From JACVRW01 sp963812415 (GTDB lineage: Bacteria; Actinomycetota; Thermoleophilia; Solirubrobacterales; Thermoleophilaceae): DNA of 64,000 nucleotides. Below the pieces are notes generated by a model, which was not told the DNA's origin, searched no databases, and saw only the letters and a program-made list of their open reading frames with translations. The translations under genes and the position numbers were made by a program. The DNA is taken from contig CAWEVH010000029.1 in NCBI GenBank assembly GCA_963812415.1, forward strand, positions 82,833-146,832. The letters are read 5' to 3'. Positions 23,163 to 33,500 of the stretch are shown piece by piece (position 1 is the first letter of the stretch; every line of letters starts with the position of its first letter).

Positions 23163-23480
23163 GTGTCAGTGATCGTGACCATCAGTGTGAGCGGCGATCC
23201 GGCCGCATTCGAGGAGCAGGTCGCGGCGCAGGCGGATGCGATCGGTCGCATCATGGACGTCGCCAAGCGCAATGGGCTGATTGCCCACCGCTGGTATGGA
23301 GCGGACGGCCAGTTCATGGCCATCGATGAATGGCCCGATGCGGAAAGCTTCCAGGCCTTCTTCGACGAGGCGCAGCGGGACATCGGCCCGCTGATGCAGG
23401 CGACGGGCGTCACCTCACCGCCGAGCGTGACGTTCTGGCAGAAGCTCGAGACGAACGACGAGGTCGGCTGGGACGCCTGA
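23163..23480 (+). CDS. Hypothetical ABM-like (dimeric alpha/beta barrel) protein
   Basis: 105 aa; GTG start after a GAGGAGAA ribosome site. It begins with an alternating strand (VIVTISVSGDP), a helix (FEEQVAAQADAIGRIMDVAK), then HRWYGADGQFMAIDEWPDAESF, the order seen in antibiotic-biosynthesis-monooxygenase-like or stress-responsive barrel proteins. No catalytic residue is clear. It may detoxify or bind a small molecule, but this is a guess from fold alone. A methyltransferase follows 80 bases downstream. Confidence 0.6.
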   Translation: MSVIVTISVSGDPAAFEEQVAAQADAIGRIMDVAKRNGLIAHRWYGADGQFMAIDEWPDAESFQAFFDEAQRDIGPLMQATGVTSPPSVTFWQKLETNDEVGWDA

Positions 23481-23560
23481 GCGCATCCGCGCGACCCCGG
23501 TGGACAGCGCACCGTGCCGGGCGATACGTTCGCGCCGAAAACCACGATTGGAGGTCTTCG

Positions 23561-24391
23561 ATGTCAGCAGCCCCCGATGCCGAGCTCAAGGCGCGCCACC
23601 GCGCGATGTGGGCGTCTGGCGACTACCCGTCGATGGTCGAGACCTTCCTGCTGCCCCTGGGGCCGCGGCTCGTCGAGGCGTGCGGGATCGGGGCCGGGAT
23701 GAAGGTGCTGGATGTCGCGGCCGGCACCGGCAACGCCTCGATCCCGGCGGCTGAGCGCGGCGCGGAGGTGGTCGCGAGCGACCTGACGCCCGAGCTGCTC
23801 GACGCCGGCCGCGCCGTGGCCGAGGCAAAGGGGGTCGAGCTCGAGTGGGTGACGGCGGATGCCGAGAACCTGCAGTTCGAGGACGGGCAGTTCGACGTCG
23901 TGATGTCGTCGATCGGGGCGATGTTCGCGCCTCACCATCAGGCCGTCGCCGACGAGCTCGTCCGCGTGTGCCGCCCGGGCGGCACGATCGGGATGCTGAA
24001 CTGGACCCCCGAGGGGATGATCGGGGCGCTGTTCAAGACGATGGGGCCGTTCGCCCCGCCGCCCCCGCCCGGTGCGCAGCCTCCACCGCTGTGGGGCGGC
24101 GAGGACCATATTCGCGAGCTGTTCGGCGATCGAGTCGAATGGCGGACGCTGGAGCGCGACAACCTGGACATCACCGCCTTCGAGGACCCACACGACTACG
24201 GCGAGCACTTCAAGGCCCGCTACGGACCGACGATCGTCGCCCGCGCCAACGCCGCCAAGTCGGGGCGCGAGAGAGAGCTGGACGAGGCGCTCGACAACTT
24301 CAGCGACGAGTGGAATCGCGGCAGCGCCGGCGACGCGCGCTTCGAGCAGGAGTACCTGGTGGCCGTAGGCACCCGCGCCGCGGACGGCTAG
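23561..24391 (+). CDS. Class I SAM-dependent methyltransferase
   Basis: 276 aa; ATG 23561 follows a clean GGAGGT. The SAM-binding motif I is VLDVAAGTGNAS; motif II has the acidic VASDLTPELL, and VTADAENLQFEDGQFDVVMSS covers the next two motifs. It resembles UbiE/type 11 methyltransferases of unknown substrate. A Pro-rich insert (APPPPPGAQPPP) lies near residue 167. Same strand as LtrA, 25 bases downstream, so a shared transcript is possible. Confidence 0.85.
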   Translation: MSAAPDAELKARHRAMWASGDYPSMVETFLLPLGPRLVEACGIGAGMKVLDVAAGTGNASIPAAERGAEVVASDLTPELLDAGRAVAEAKGVELEWVTADAENLQFEDGQFDVVMSSIGAMFAPHHQAVADELVRVCRPGGTIGMLNWTPEGMIGALFKTMGPFAPPPPPGAQPPPLWGGEDHIRELFGDRVEWRTLERDNLDITAFEDPHDYGEHFKARYGPTIVARANAAKSGRERELDEALDNFSDEWNRGSAGDARFEQEYLVAVGTRAADG

Positions 24392-24416
24392 CGCTTGGCG
24401 CCGTAGCATCGCGCCG

Positions 24417-25556
24417 ATGAGGATCGCGGCATCGCGGGCGCCCGGCGGCGAGCGCGTTGTAACGCCGCTCGAGCTGTTCTTCGACCTCGTCTACGTGTTC
24501 GCGATCGGGCAGCTCTCTCACCACCTGCTCGAGCACGTCGACCTGCGCACCGGCGCCGAGACGTTGATCATGGCGCTCGCGGTCATCTACGCCTGGTACA
24601 TGACGGCCTGGGGGGCGAACTGGCTCGACCCCGACCGGCTGCCGGTGCGAGTGCTGCTCGTCGGGTTGATGTTCGCCAGCCTGCTGATGGCGGTCGCCAT
24701 CCCCGACGCTTTCGACGATCGGGCATGGCTGTTCGTAACGGGCTACCTGGTCCTTCAGGTCGGGCGCTCGGTGTTCCTCATCTTCGCCCTGCGCGGGCGG
24801 CAGCTCGGCGAGCACTTCGTCAACGACCTCGTCTGGGAGCTGCTCACCGGCTGCCTCTGGGTGGCCGGAGCCATCGCCGACGGCGACGCCCGTCTCGTGC
24901 TCTGGGGGCTTGCAGTGGTGGCCACCCAGGCTGGCGTGTGGAACCTGCACTGGCTGCCGGGCCGCGGCAGGGCGATCGACCTCGAGCACACCGACATCTC
25001 CGGTGGCCATCTCATCGAGCGTTTCCGGCTGTTCTTCATCATCGCGCTCGGCGAGACCGTCCTGACGATGGGCAACGCGTTCACGGACGAGCCGTTCGAG
25101 CTGGAACGGCTGCTCGCGCTCGCGATCGGGTTCTCGGGCACCGTCGCGCTCTGGTGGTGCTATTTCCAGCGCATCGAGGGAATCGGCGTAGACCTGGCCG
25201 AGGGCGCCGAGGACGCCGGCGCGGTGGGCTGGCAGGGCACATGGGCGCTGACGCTGATCGTGCTGGCCGTGATCGGGATCGCCGTCGGCGACGAGCTCGC
25301 GATCGCCCATCCCGGCGACGATGCGACGCTCGGCTTCACCATCCTCACGTTCGGCGGCCCGTTCCTGTTCCTGCTCACGCAGGTCCTGTTCCTCGCCGGA
25401 ACGCTCGGGCGCGTGACCCGTTCGCGACTGCTGGGGCTGGCGGCGCTCGTGATCCTCGCGGTCGCCACATCGCCGCTCACGCTGATCGTCGGGATCGCGG
25501 CGTCGAGCGCCGTGCTCGTCGCCGTGGCGGTCGCGGACACGCGTGCCGCGACCTAG
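24417..25556 (+). CDS. Low temperature requirement protein A (LtrA) family membrane protein
   Basis: 379 aa with about ten membrane helices. The family signatures are ELFFDLVYVFAIGQLSHHL at the N-terminus and HLIERFRLFFIIALGETVL in the middle. LtrA was named from a Listeria cold-growth mutant; its biochemical role is unknown. It ends nine bases before the ECF41-type promoter of the epimerase-sigma operon, so that operon probably has its own start. Confidence 0.85.
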   Translation: MRIAASRAPGGERVVTPLELFFDLVYVFAIGQLSHHLLEHVDLRTGAETLIMALAVIYAWYMTAWGANWLDPDRLPVRVLLVGLMFASLLMAVAIPDAFDDRAWLFVTGYLVLQVGRSVFLIFALRGRQLGEHFVNDLVWELLTGCLWVAGAIADGDARLVLWGLAVVATQAGVWNLHWLPGRGRAIDLEHTDISGGHLIERFRLFFIIALGETVLTMGNAFTDEPFELERLLALAIGFSGTVALWWCYFQRIEGIGVDLAEGAEDAGAVGWQGTWALTLIVLAVIGIAVGDELAIAHPGDDATLGFTILTFGGPFLFLLTQVLFLAGTLGRVTRSRLLGLAALVILAVATSPLTLIVGIAASSAVLVAVAVADTRAAT

Positions 25557-25565
25557 ACGCGGCAC

Positions 25566-25592
25566 TGTCACAGGCGGCGCCCCAATCTCGTC
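25566..25592 (+). promoter_or_regulatory. ECF41-type promoter (TGTCACA-N16-CGTC)
   Basis: TGTCACA at 25566-25572 and CGTC at 25589-25592 are separated by exactly 16 bases, and the epimerase ATG follows 29 bases later with an AAGGAG site. As I recall the ECF41 literature, this matches the -35/-10 signature of that family, and the downstream operon encodes an ECF41 sigma factor. Autoregulation is the natural reading; it is inferred, not shown. Confidence 0.75.
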
Positions 25593-25621
25593 TCAGAGGG
25601 AAAGAGACGAAAGGAGCAGTC

Positions 25622-26569
25622 ATGAGGATCTTCGTGGCCGGCGCGACAGGCGTTCTCGGCCGAGAGCTCGTCCCGCAGCTCGTGGCGCGAGGGCACGAGG
25701 TGGTCGGGATGACCAGGAGCGCATCGAAGCAGGACCTGGTCCGCAGCCTGGGAGCGCGCCCGGTCGTGGCGGACGCTCTCGACCCCGATGCGGTCGCCCA
25801 GGCGGTGGCGTCGGCCGAGCCCGAGGTGATCGTGCATCAGCTCACGGCGCTGTCGGGGGACTTCGACATGCGCCACATCGACCGCTTCTTCGCATCCACG
25901 AACCGACTGCGTACGGAGGGCACCGACCACCTGCTCGCCGCCGCTCGGGCCGTGGGCACGCGCCGATTCGTAGCGCAGAGCTTCGCCGGCTGGCCGGCGG
26001 CACGCAGCGGCGGACCGGTGAAGGACGAGGACGCTCCGTTCGATCCCAACCCACCCGAGAAGCTGCGCGGCATGATGGCCGCGATCCGCCACCTGGAGGA
26101 GGCGGTGATCGGGGCGGACTGGCTCGAGGGCGTGGTACTCCGCTACGGCGGGTTCTACGGCCCCGGCACCACCCTCAGCGCCGACCCCGCCGCCCCCCAC
26201 AGCGCGGCCATCCTCAAGCGCCAGTTCCCCGTGGTCGGAGACGGTGGCGGGATCTGGTCGTTCATCCATATCGCCGACGCCGCAGCGGCGACCGCGGTCG
26301 CGGTCGAGCGAGGCGAGCGCGGTGTGTACAACGTGGTGGACGACGAGCCCGCCCCGGCGCGGGACTGGTTGCCCGAGCTGGCCCGCGCGCTGGACGCCAA
26401 GCCGCCGCGGCGCGTGCCGCGCTGGCTCGGGCGGCTCCTGGCCGGTCAGGCGGCGACCGTCATGATGACCGAGGTGAGGGGCGCGTCGAACAAGAAGGCG
26501 AAGCGCGAGTTCGGCTGGCAGCCGCGCTATGCGAGCTGGCGGCAGGGCTTCGCGCAGGGACTCGGCTGA
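25622..26569 (+). CDS. NAD-dependent epimerase/dehydratase family protein, ECF41 partner
   Basis: 315 aa extended SDR. The Rossmann motif GATGVLGRELV is at residues 7-17. The classical YxxxK dyad is not evident; the corresponding region reads SFAGWPAARSGG, and a later YGGFYGPGT marks the substrate loop. ECF41 sigma factors are typically encoded beside a carboxymuconolactone decarboxylase, oxidoreductase or epimerase (the 'COE' proteins); this is the epimerase form. ATG follows AAGGAG. The sigma gene begins three bases after its stop, so they form one operon. Substrate unknown. Confidence 0.85.
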   Translation: MRIFVAGATGVLGRELVPQLVARGHEVVGMTRSASKQDLVRSLGARPVVADALDPDAVAQAVASAEPEVIVHQLTALSGDFDMRHIDRFFASTNRLRTEGTDHLLAAARAVGTRRFVAQSFAGWPAARSGGPVKDEDAPFDPNPPEKLRGMMAAIRHLEEAVIGADWLEGVVLRYGGFYGPGTTLSADPAAPHSAAILKRQFPVVGDGGGIWSFIHIADAAAATAVAVERGERGVYNVVDDEPAPARDWLPELARALDAKPPRRVPRWLGRLLAGQAATVMMTEVRGASNKKAKREFGWQPRYASWRQGFAQGLG

Positions 26570-26572
26570 CCG

Positions 26573-27490
26573 ATGACCGACGAGGAATTCGACGAGCTCC
26601 GCCCGTCGGCGTTCGCCATCGCCTACCGGATGCTCGGCAGCGTGAGCGAGGCGGAGGACGTGGTGCAGGAGGGGTTCCTCCGCCTCCACCGGGCGCGCGA
26701 GGGCGGCCAGCGGATCGAGTCCCCGCGCGCCTACCTGTCGACGGTGGTCTCGCGGCTGTCGATAGACCAGCTCCGCTCGGCGCGCGTCCGGCGCGAGACC
26801 TACGTCGGCGAGTGGCTGCCGGAGCCGCTCGTGGCGAGCACCGAAGAAGATCCCGCCCGCAAGGCCGAGATGGCGGACTCGCTGTCACTCGCGTTCCTCG
26901 TCCTGCTCGAGAGCCTGTCGCCCGAGCAGCGCGCCGCCTTCCTGCTGCGCGAGGTGTTCGACGAGCCCTATGACCGAATCGCGGAGATCGTCGGCACGAG
27001 CGAGCAGAACGCCCGCCAGCTCGCCACACGCGCCCGCCGGCACGTGGACGAGCGGCGCCCCCGGTTCGAGGCCTCGCGCGAGCAGCGAGACGAGCTCGCG
27101 GCCCGCTTCTTCGAGGCCGCCGAGGAGGGCGACCTCGAAGGCCTCGAGGAGCTGCTGGCCCACGACGTCGTGCTCCACGGCGACGGCGGCGGCAAGGCGC
27201 CCGCCCTCGCACGCGCGGTCCACGGCCGCACCAGGGTGGCGCGCACGCTGATGGCGTGGCTGCGCGCCGGCACCCGCTTCGGCGGCATCACCTGGCGTCG
27301 CGAAGAGGTGAACGGTCAACCGGGAGCGCGGGTCCTCGACCGCGACGGCAGGCTGATCAGCGTGATGATCCTCGACGTCGCGGAGGGCCAGATCCAGGGC
27401 GTGAGCTCGATCGTCAACCCCGACAAGCTGGGTCATCTGGGGCCGGTGGCCGACCTGCGCGCGCTGCTGCGAGAGGCCGGTGCGACCTAG
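26573..27490 (+). CDS. sigJ: ECF41-family RNA polymerase sigma factor with SnoaL-like C-terminal domain
   Basis: 305 aa. Sigma region 2 includes RMLGSVSEAEDVVQEGFLRL (~19-38). The linker has the WLPEPL motif (81-86), and region 4 runs from LSPEQRAAFLLREVF to the NARQLATRARRHV recognition helix (~115-158). A SnoaL-like domain of ~130 aa follows, with the ECF41 hallmarks DGGGK (204-208) and NPDKL (282-286). In this family the extension, not an anti-sigma factor, modulates activity. It lies downstream of the epimerase and of a matching promoter. The symbol follows the mycobacterial SigJ relative and is by analogy only. Confidence 0.9.
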   Translation: MTDEEFDELRPSAFAIAYRMLGSVSEAEDVVQEGFLRLHRAREGGQRIESPRAYLSTVVSRLSIDQLRSARVRRETYVGEWLPEPLVASTEEDPARKAEMADSLSLAFLVLLESLSPEQRAAFLLREVFDEPYDRIAEIVGTSEQNARQLATRARRHVDERRPRFEASREQRDELAARFFEAAEEGDLEGLEELLAHDVVLHGDGGGKAPALARAVHGRTRVARTLMAWLRAGTRFGGITWRREEVNGQPGARVLDRDGRLISVMILDVAEGQIQGVSSIVNPDKLGHLGPVADLRALLREAGAT

Positions 27491-27538
27491 GCCCAGGGGC
27501 GGGCCGCGCTGAATTCCCTAGCGCTGTACGGTTGCGCG

Positions 27539-28912
27539 ATGCGACGCACTCTCCTCAGGCGCGCCGTGGCCGGCGCGCTCGCGATCACGGTTGTGGCAGC
27601 GGCGCCGGCGGCGGCCCAGTTCAGTCCCGGCTCGGACGGGCTCGACGACCCGTACTTCCCCTTCGCCGGCAATGGCGGCTATGACGTCCAGCACTATTTC
27701 CTCGACCTGGACTACGTGCGGACCGGCAACCAGATGGACGCGACGGCGACCATCACCGCGAAGGCGACGCAGGATCTCAGCTCCTTCAACCTCGATCTGC
27801 GCGGGTTCACCATCTCGAACCTCGAGGTCGACGGCGTCGACGCCGCGTCCAGCCGCAGCGGGACGCACGAGCTGACCGTCACCCCGGCCTCCGGCATCCA
27901 GGCCGGGAGCGAGTTCGTCGTGCGGATCGACTACGAGGGCCAGCCGCAGCGTGTGGTCGATCCCGACGGCTCGAGCGAGGGCTGGGTCCTCACGACCGAC
28001 GGCGCCCACGTCGTCAACGAGCCGCAGGGCTCGCCCGGCTGGTACCCCGCCAACGACAACCCTCAGGACAAGGCGTTCTACGACATCGCGATCACCGTGC
28101 CCGACGGGATCACGGCGATCGGCAACGGCCGCCTGATCTCCGAGACCAGCAGCGGCGGCAAGACGCGCTGGCACTGGCGCGAGGACTCGCCGATGGCGCC
28201 GTACCTGACCACCGCGACCAATGGCGTGTTCGAGATGCGCGTGTCCAGGTGGCGCGGAAAGCCGGTCTACCACGCGGTCGACCCGACGCTCAACCAGGTG
28301 GCCTGGGAGCGGCTGGCCGTGGAGCCGCAGGTGCTGGAGTTCTTCAGCGATCTCTACGGGCGCTACCCGTTCACGAGCGCCGGCGGCATCGTCGACAACG
28401 GCTTCGTCTTCTACGCGCTCGAGGTGCAGACGCGCTCGGTCTACGACCGCAACGTGAGCCCGGGCACGCTCGTGCACGAGGTCGCGCACCAGTGGTTCGG
28501 CAACGCCGTGACGCTGACGACCTGGGACGAGATCTGGCTCAACGAGGGCTTCGCCACCTGGTCGGAGTGGATCTGGGACGAGGAGCACGGCGGCCCCACC
28601 GCCGCCGAGACGTTCGACGCGACGTTCGACGACCATGAGGACTGGGACCGGCCGCCGCTCGACATCGGCGGGCCGGCGCTCATGTTCACCTCACCGGCCT
28701 ACGACCGCGGCGCGATGACGCTCCAGGCGCTGCGCGAGAAGATCGGCGACCACGACTTCCGCAAGATCCTGCGGGCGTGGTTCCGGGAGAACGAGGACGG
28801 CAACGTCACGACCCTCGACTTCGAGGCGCTCTCGGAGCGCGTCTCCGGCCAGGACCTCGACGAGTTCTTCGACGTCTGGCTGCGCGTGCCGGAGCAGCCG
28901 ACCAGCTGGTAA
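27539..28912 (+). CDS. Secreted M1 family metallopeptidase (short form)
   Basis: 457 aa. A signal peptide (LLRRAVAGALAITVVAAAPAAAQ) is followed by the N-terminal beta-saddle and the thermolysin-like catalytic domain. Zinc ligands are H313, H317 and E336 in HEVAHQWFG...NEGFATW, the HEXXH-X18-E spacing of the M1 family. The supporting tyrosine may be that of SPAYDRGAMTL. It lacks the long C-terminal domain of PepN (~870 aa), as many secreted actinobacterial M1 proteins do. It is predicted to trim peptides outside the cell. Its stop is three bases from the convergent GMC oxidoreductase gene. Confidence 0.88.
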   Translation: MRRTLLRRAVAGALAITVVAAAPAAAQFSPGSDGLDDPYFPFAGNGGYDVQHYFLDLDYVRTGNQMDATATITAKATQDLSSFNLDLRGFTISNLEVDGVDAASSRSGTHELTVTPASGIQAGSEFVVRIDYEGQPQRVVDPDGSSEGWVLTTDGAHVVNEPQGSPGWYPANDNPQDKAFYDIAITVPDGITAIGNGRLISETSSGGKTRWHWREDSPMAPYLTTATNGVFEMRVSRWRGKPVYHAVDPTLNQVAWERLAVEPQVLEFFSDLYGRYPFTSAGGIVDNGFVFYALEVQTRSVYDRNVSPGTLVHEVAHQWFGNAVTLTTWDEIWLNEGFATWSEWIWDEEHGGPTAAETFDATFDDHEDWDRPPLDIGGPALMFTSPAYDRGAMTLQALREKIGDHDFRKILRAWFRENEDGNVTTLDFEALSERVSGQDLDEFFDVWLRVPEQPTSW

Positions 28913-28915
28913 GGG

Positions 28916-30446
28916 CTAAGCGGCGACTGAGGCTCGCTGCCTGATTAGGTCCGCGGCCCGCTCGGCCACCATCGTGGTCGCCGCGTGTGTGTGCCCTCGC
29001 ACCAGACTCGGCATCACCGAGGCATCCGCGACCCTCAGTCCGCCCACACCCCGTACCCGGAGCTCGGCGTCAACGACGCGGCCGAGCGCGCAGGTGCCAA
29101 CCGGGTGGTAGATCGTGTGGGCGCTCGCGCGGATCCAGTCCTCGATCTGCTCATCGGTCGTGACGTCTGCGCCCGGCGCCCGCTCTCCACTGAACCAGCG
29201 CCTGAGCGGCCCGGCGCTCGCGATCGCTCGCCCCATCTTCAGGCCGTGAACGAGCACGGCGAGGTCTTCGGGATCCTGGACGTACTCGGGGTCGATCTCA
29301 GGCGCCTCGAGCGGGTCGGCGGAACGCAGCCTCACCGACCCGCGGCTCCGTGGCTGTAACGCCACAGACGCAATCGAAAAGCCGTGGGAGGGCGGAGGCA
29401 CGAGACCCTCCTCCACATAGAGCACCGGCGCGAAGATGAGCTCCAGGTCGGGCGCCGGGAGCTCCTGCCGCGTGCGAACGAAGGCCGCCGCCTCACCGAT
29501 GTTCGAGGTCAGCATCCCGCGCCTGCGCAAGAGCAGGCGGAGCAGCTGCCGGGGCGACTCCGCCGCGTACAGGGAGTCCTTGCCGCTGGCGTCGAAGAGC
29601 GCGATCGCCATGCAGTGGTCCTGAAGCCCGCGGCCCACCTCAGGCAGATCGCCCACCACATCGATGTCGAGCTCGCGCAGCTGGTCCGCCGGACCAACCC
29701 CCGAGAGCATCAGTAGGTGCGGCGACCCGATCGCCCCCGCGCACAGGATCACCTCGCGGACGGACTCGGCGATCGACTCCTGGCCGCCGCGGAGGTAGCG
29801 CACGCCCACGGCGCGGCCATCGTCGAACTGGATCCCCAGCACATGGGATTCGGGCAGCACGGTGAGGTTCGGGCGCCGCCGGGCCGGCTTCAGATAGTTG
29901 TCGGCCGCGCTGCAGCGCAGCCCCTTCCGCTGAGTGACGCGAACAAGGCCCACCCCCTCGAGCTCATCCGGGCGCATCTCGCTCCCCTTGCTCACTCCCG
30001 CCTCCGCTGCCGCCTCAATGAACGCCAGCGACATCGGGTTCGGGTCTGCGAGCGGGGTGATCGAACAGGCGCCGCCCTCGAGGCGACGCAGGTACGGCTC
30101 GAGCGAGATCCCAATCCCAACCCTCCGGCCAGTCCTCGAAGTCCGCGCGATCCCCCGGAATCCACATCATCGCGTTCATCGCCGAGGAGCCGCCGAGGAC
30201 CTTGCCGCGCGGGAAGTAGATCCGACGCCCCGCGAGACCCTCCTGCGGTGCGGTCTCGTATCCCCAGTCGAACTTCGACTTGAAGAGCTTCGAGAAGGCG
30301 GCCGGGATCCGGATCTCCTTTGCCCGGTCCCGCGGGCCAGCCTCAAGCAGCAGCACGCGAGTTTCCGGATCCTCACTCAGGCGACCGGCGAGCACGCACC
30401 CGGCAGAGCCGGCGCCGATGATCACGTAGTCGTAGCCATCCCTCAC
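28916..30446 (-). CDS. GMC family (choline dehydrogenase-like) FAD oxidoreductase (frameshifted)
   Basis: About 510 aa in two frames. The N-terminal part has the FAD-binding IIGAGSAGCVLAGRLSED and GKVLGGSSAMNAMMW. The frame breaks near 30100, after which PYLRRLEGGACSITPLADPNP and FIEAAAEAGV resume. The C-terminus carries TIYHPVGTCALGRVVD and RGHTHAATTMVAERAADLI, with the active-site histidine region. GMC enzymes oxidise alcohols; the substrate is unknown. GTG start at 30446. The single break in an otherwise complete gene is probably a sequence error. Confidence 0.82.
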
Positions 30447-30503
30447 GGGTAGGCGGATCCTAAGGGCCTTCAGCGGGTCAGGATCGGCGGCGATCGGTTG
30501 CTG

Positions 30504-33500
30504 CTAGCGCACGACCGTGAACCTGAGCCTCTGCGTGGTGACGCCGACCCCCGGGGTGATCGCGTCGATGACGAGCGCGTACCTCCCGGGCGTGAGCTTC
30601 TTCCTGCGCGAGAGCCAGCCCTTGAAGCGGACGGTGTTCTGCCCGGCGTGGCCGGCGAAGGCCAGCGACCCTCGCCCCAGGGTGCACTTGGGCTTGCCCG
30701 CGTTGCGCCGGTTTGGCGCCACGCACTTGCCGTTTACCCTTCGGCCGCCTCCGGGCTGGATAAAGCGGAAGCGCACCCCCGCTGGCAGGTCGAGCATGTA
30801 TCTAAAGGTGGTTCCGATGGGCGCGCGCTGGGCGCTGGTCTGCGCGAGCCTCGGCCTGCGGGAGACGCGGAACCTCCGGTTGGTCTGGCTTGCGTCGAAG
30901 ACACGGGCCAGTGCGGGCGTTATCGGCGTTATCGGGGTTGGCGGGTTGACCGTGTGTGCTTCGCCGCCGGAGGTGCTGCCGACGAACCTGCCGTCGCCGG
31001 CGTAGGTCGCGGTCAGCGTGCGGGTGCCCGCGGTGGTGAGCGAAAGGATGCAGTGCCTTTCGGTGACGGGCGCGGTGCAGTCGTTCACGCCGTCGCTCAC
31101 GGTGACGTCGCCGCGCGGTTCACCGGCGCCGGGTGCGTCGACCTTCACGTCGTAGTCAACCCTCACTGGGGCGCCTGCTGTCGATGGGTCGGGGATGTCC
31201 GCGGTGATCGTCGTGGTCGTGTTGGCGCGGTTGACGGTATGCGGCTGAGCGGTGGAGACGCTGCCGTTGAAGGTGCCGCCACCCTCGTAGGTGGCGATGA
31301 GAGGTCGTTGGCCGGCGGTCGTCAGCTTGATGTCGCACGAGCCCGCGGCGACCGTGCCCGTGCACGCCTCGACGCCGTCGCTGACCGTGACGTTCCCCGT
31401 CGGCGTCCCGCTGCCGGCGCCGACCTCGTACTGGACGCTCACTGACTGGCCCACGACGGACGGATCCGGATTGTCGGAGACGATCGTCGTCGTCGTCGGT
31501 GTGCCAATGACCGTGTGCGCCTCGGGTACCGAGGTGCTGGGCTTGAAGTTCGAGTCACCCTCGTATTCTGCGGTGAGAGGTCGCGCGCCCGCGGTCGTCA
31601 GCGTGATGACGCACGAGCCCGCGGCGACCGTGCCCGTGCACGTGTCGACGCCGTCCCCGACCGTGACGTTGCCGGCCGGGGTGCCGCCTCCGGCCCCTGC
31701 CGCCACGCTGTAGTTCACGGTCACATCCTGGCCCACGTCCGAAGGGTCGGGCGCGTCGGACGTGATGGACGTCGTCGTCGCGAATCGCTCAACGGTGTGA
31801 GCTTCGCCGGCCGAGGTGCTGCCGTTGAAGTCGTCGTCGCCGGCGTACTCGGCCGTGAGCGTTCGCGCGCCGACCGTCGTGAGGGTGATGTCGCAGCTTC
31901 CGTCAGCGACCGTTGCCGTGCACGAGTCGACCCCGTCGCTGACCTCGACGTCTCCCGTTGGCGTCCCGCCGGCGGTCGAAACGACGGTGAAGTCAACGGA
32001 CACCGCCTCTCCGCCGGCGGACGGATCGGGGTCGTCCGACGTGATGGTCGTCGTGGTGTTGGCTTTGCCGACCGTCACGCTGTCGCTGCAACTGTTGTTG
32101 CCCTCGTTGCCCTCGGCGTTGGCGCCGTTCGGGTCGACGCTGCACGTGCCGCCGCTGCGCGGGTTCGTGAACGTGACGGCGCTGGTCGGCGTGGCCGTGA
32201 AGACGACGTCGAATGAGCCGCCCGTCGTGCCGAGCGTGACTGGCCCGCCGTTCGCGGAGCAGCTGAGGTTGTTGCTATCGATGCTGCAGCTGATGTTGGC
32301 GCCCCCTGTCACGCCACTCCCGACGTTGGCAACGCTCACCGGGCCATAGCCGATGCCGCTGCTCGGCAGGTCGTCCGACAGGATGGCCTGGCCGTTGCCG
32401 ACGACGGCGCTGTCACTGCCGGCGTTCGCCACATGGAGAGTCCATGTCCAAGCGCTGCCCACCGTGGTCGCACCGCTCACGTTGTTCGTCTTGAGCACCG
32501 TCAGGTCGGGCTGCCCCTGCGCCACGACGTACGTCGCGCCACCCGAAGCGAAGGGTACGCCGGTTGCTTCCACCGAGCTGTAGCCCGCCACGGGCCCCGT
32601 CGGCGCGGGCTGCGTGTAGGTCGTGCCCACCTGCGTCCATGATCCGCCGCCCGGCAGGCAGCGATAGATGGCGAGCTGGGCGGTTGTCAGGCCGCCGGCG
32701 ATCTCGTCGTTGCGGAACGAGAACCGAGCCAAGCCTGAGCCGCCCGTGGCCGGCGTGACCTGCCAGAAGCGGCGGACCGCGTTGGGCGGAAGCGCGCCAC
32801 AACTGTTGTACGGGTTCGAGCCGCCCGCCGCCGTGTTGGCCGTCGTGCTGCCGAACGCGGCGCTAAGACCCGAGAGGCGGACCGTCTCGACGCCGAGGCC
32901 GTCGTCGAAGTTGAATGGGCCGGGGGTGGTGCTCAGGACCTGGTTGCGGCTATGCCGGATCTGGCCGTTGTTGGTGTACGTGCCATTGAGGGTCAGGACG
33001 AAGGTCGTGGTGTCCAGGACGGCATTGGCATTGACCGTGAGGGCACCGTTGACCGTTGTGGCCGCGGCGAGCGAGACCGTTGCACCGGTGTTGGCATCGG
33101 TCAGGTTGTTGAACGTGAACGCCGGGATCGTCTGCGCACCGGCACCGTTGAAGCTCACCGTGCTGCCGGTCACCGTGTAGGCGTTCGTGCCCGGCGTGAA
33201 GGCGCCCGCCACCCCGACCGTACCGCTGGAGGCCAGCGTGCGCGCGCCGGTCGAGCTGCTCGTCAGGTTGTTGTAGCCAAACGCCGGGATCGTCTGCGCA
33301 CCCGCCCCGTTGAAGTTGACCGTGCTGCCGGTCACCGTGTACGCGTTCGTGCCCGGCGTGAACGCCCCCGCCACCCCGACAGTGCCGCTCGACGCCAGCG
33401 TGCGCGCCCCCGTCGAGCTGCTGGTCAGGTTGTTGTAGGCGAACGCCGGGATCGTCTGCGCACCCGCCCCGTTGAAGTTGACGGTGCTGCCGGTCACCGT

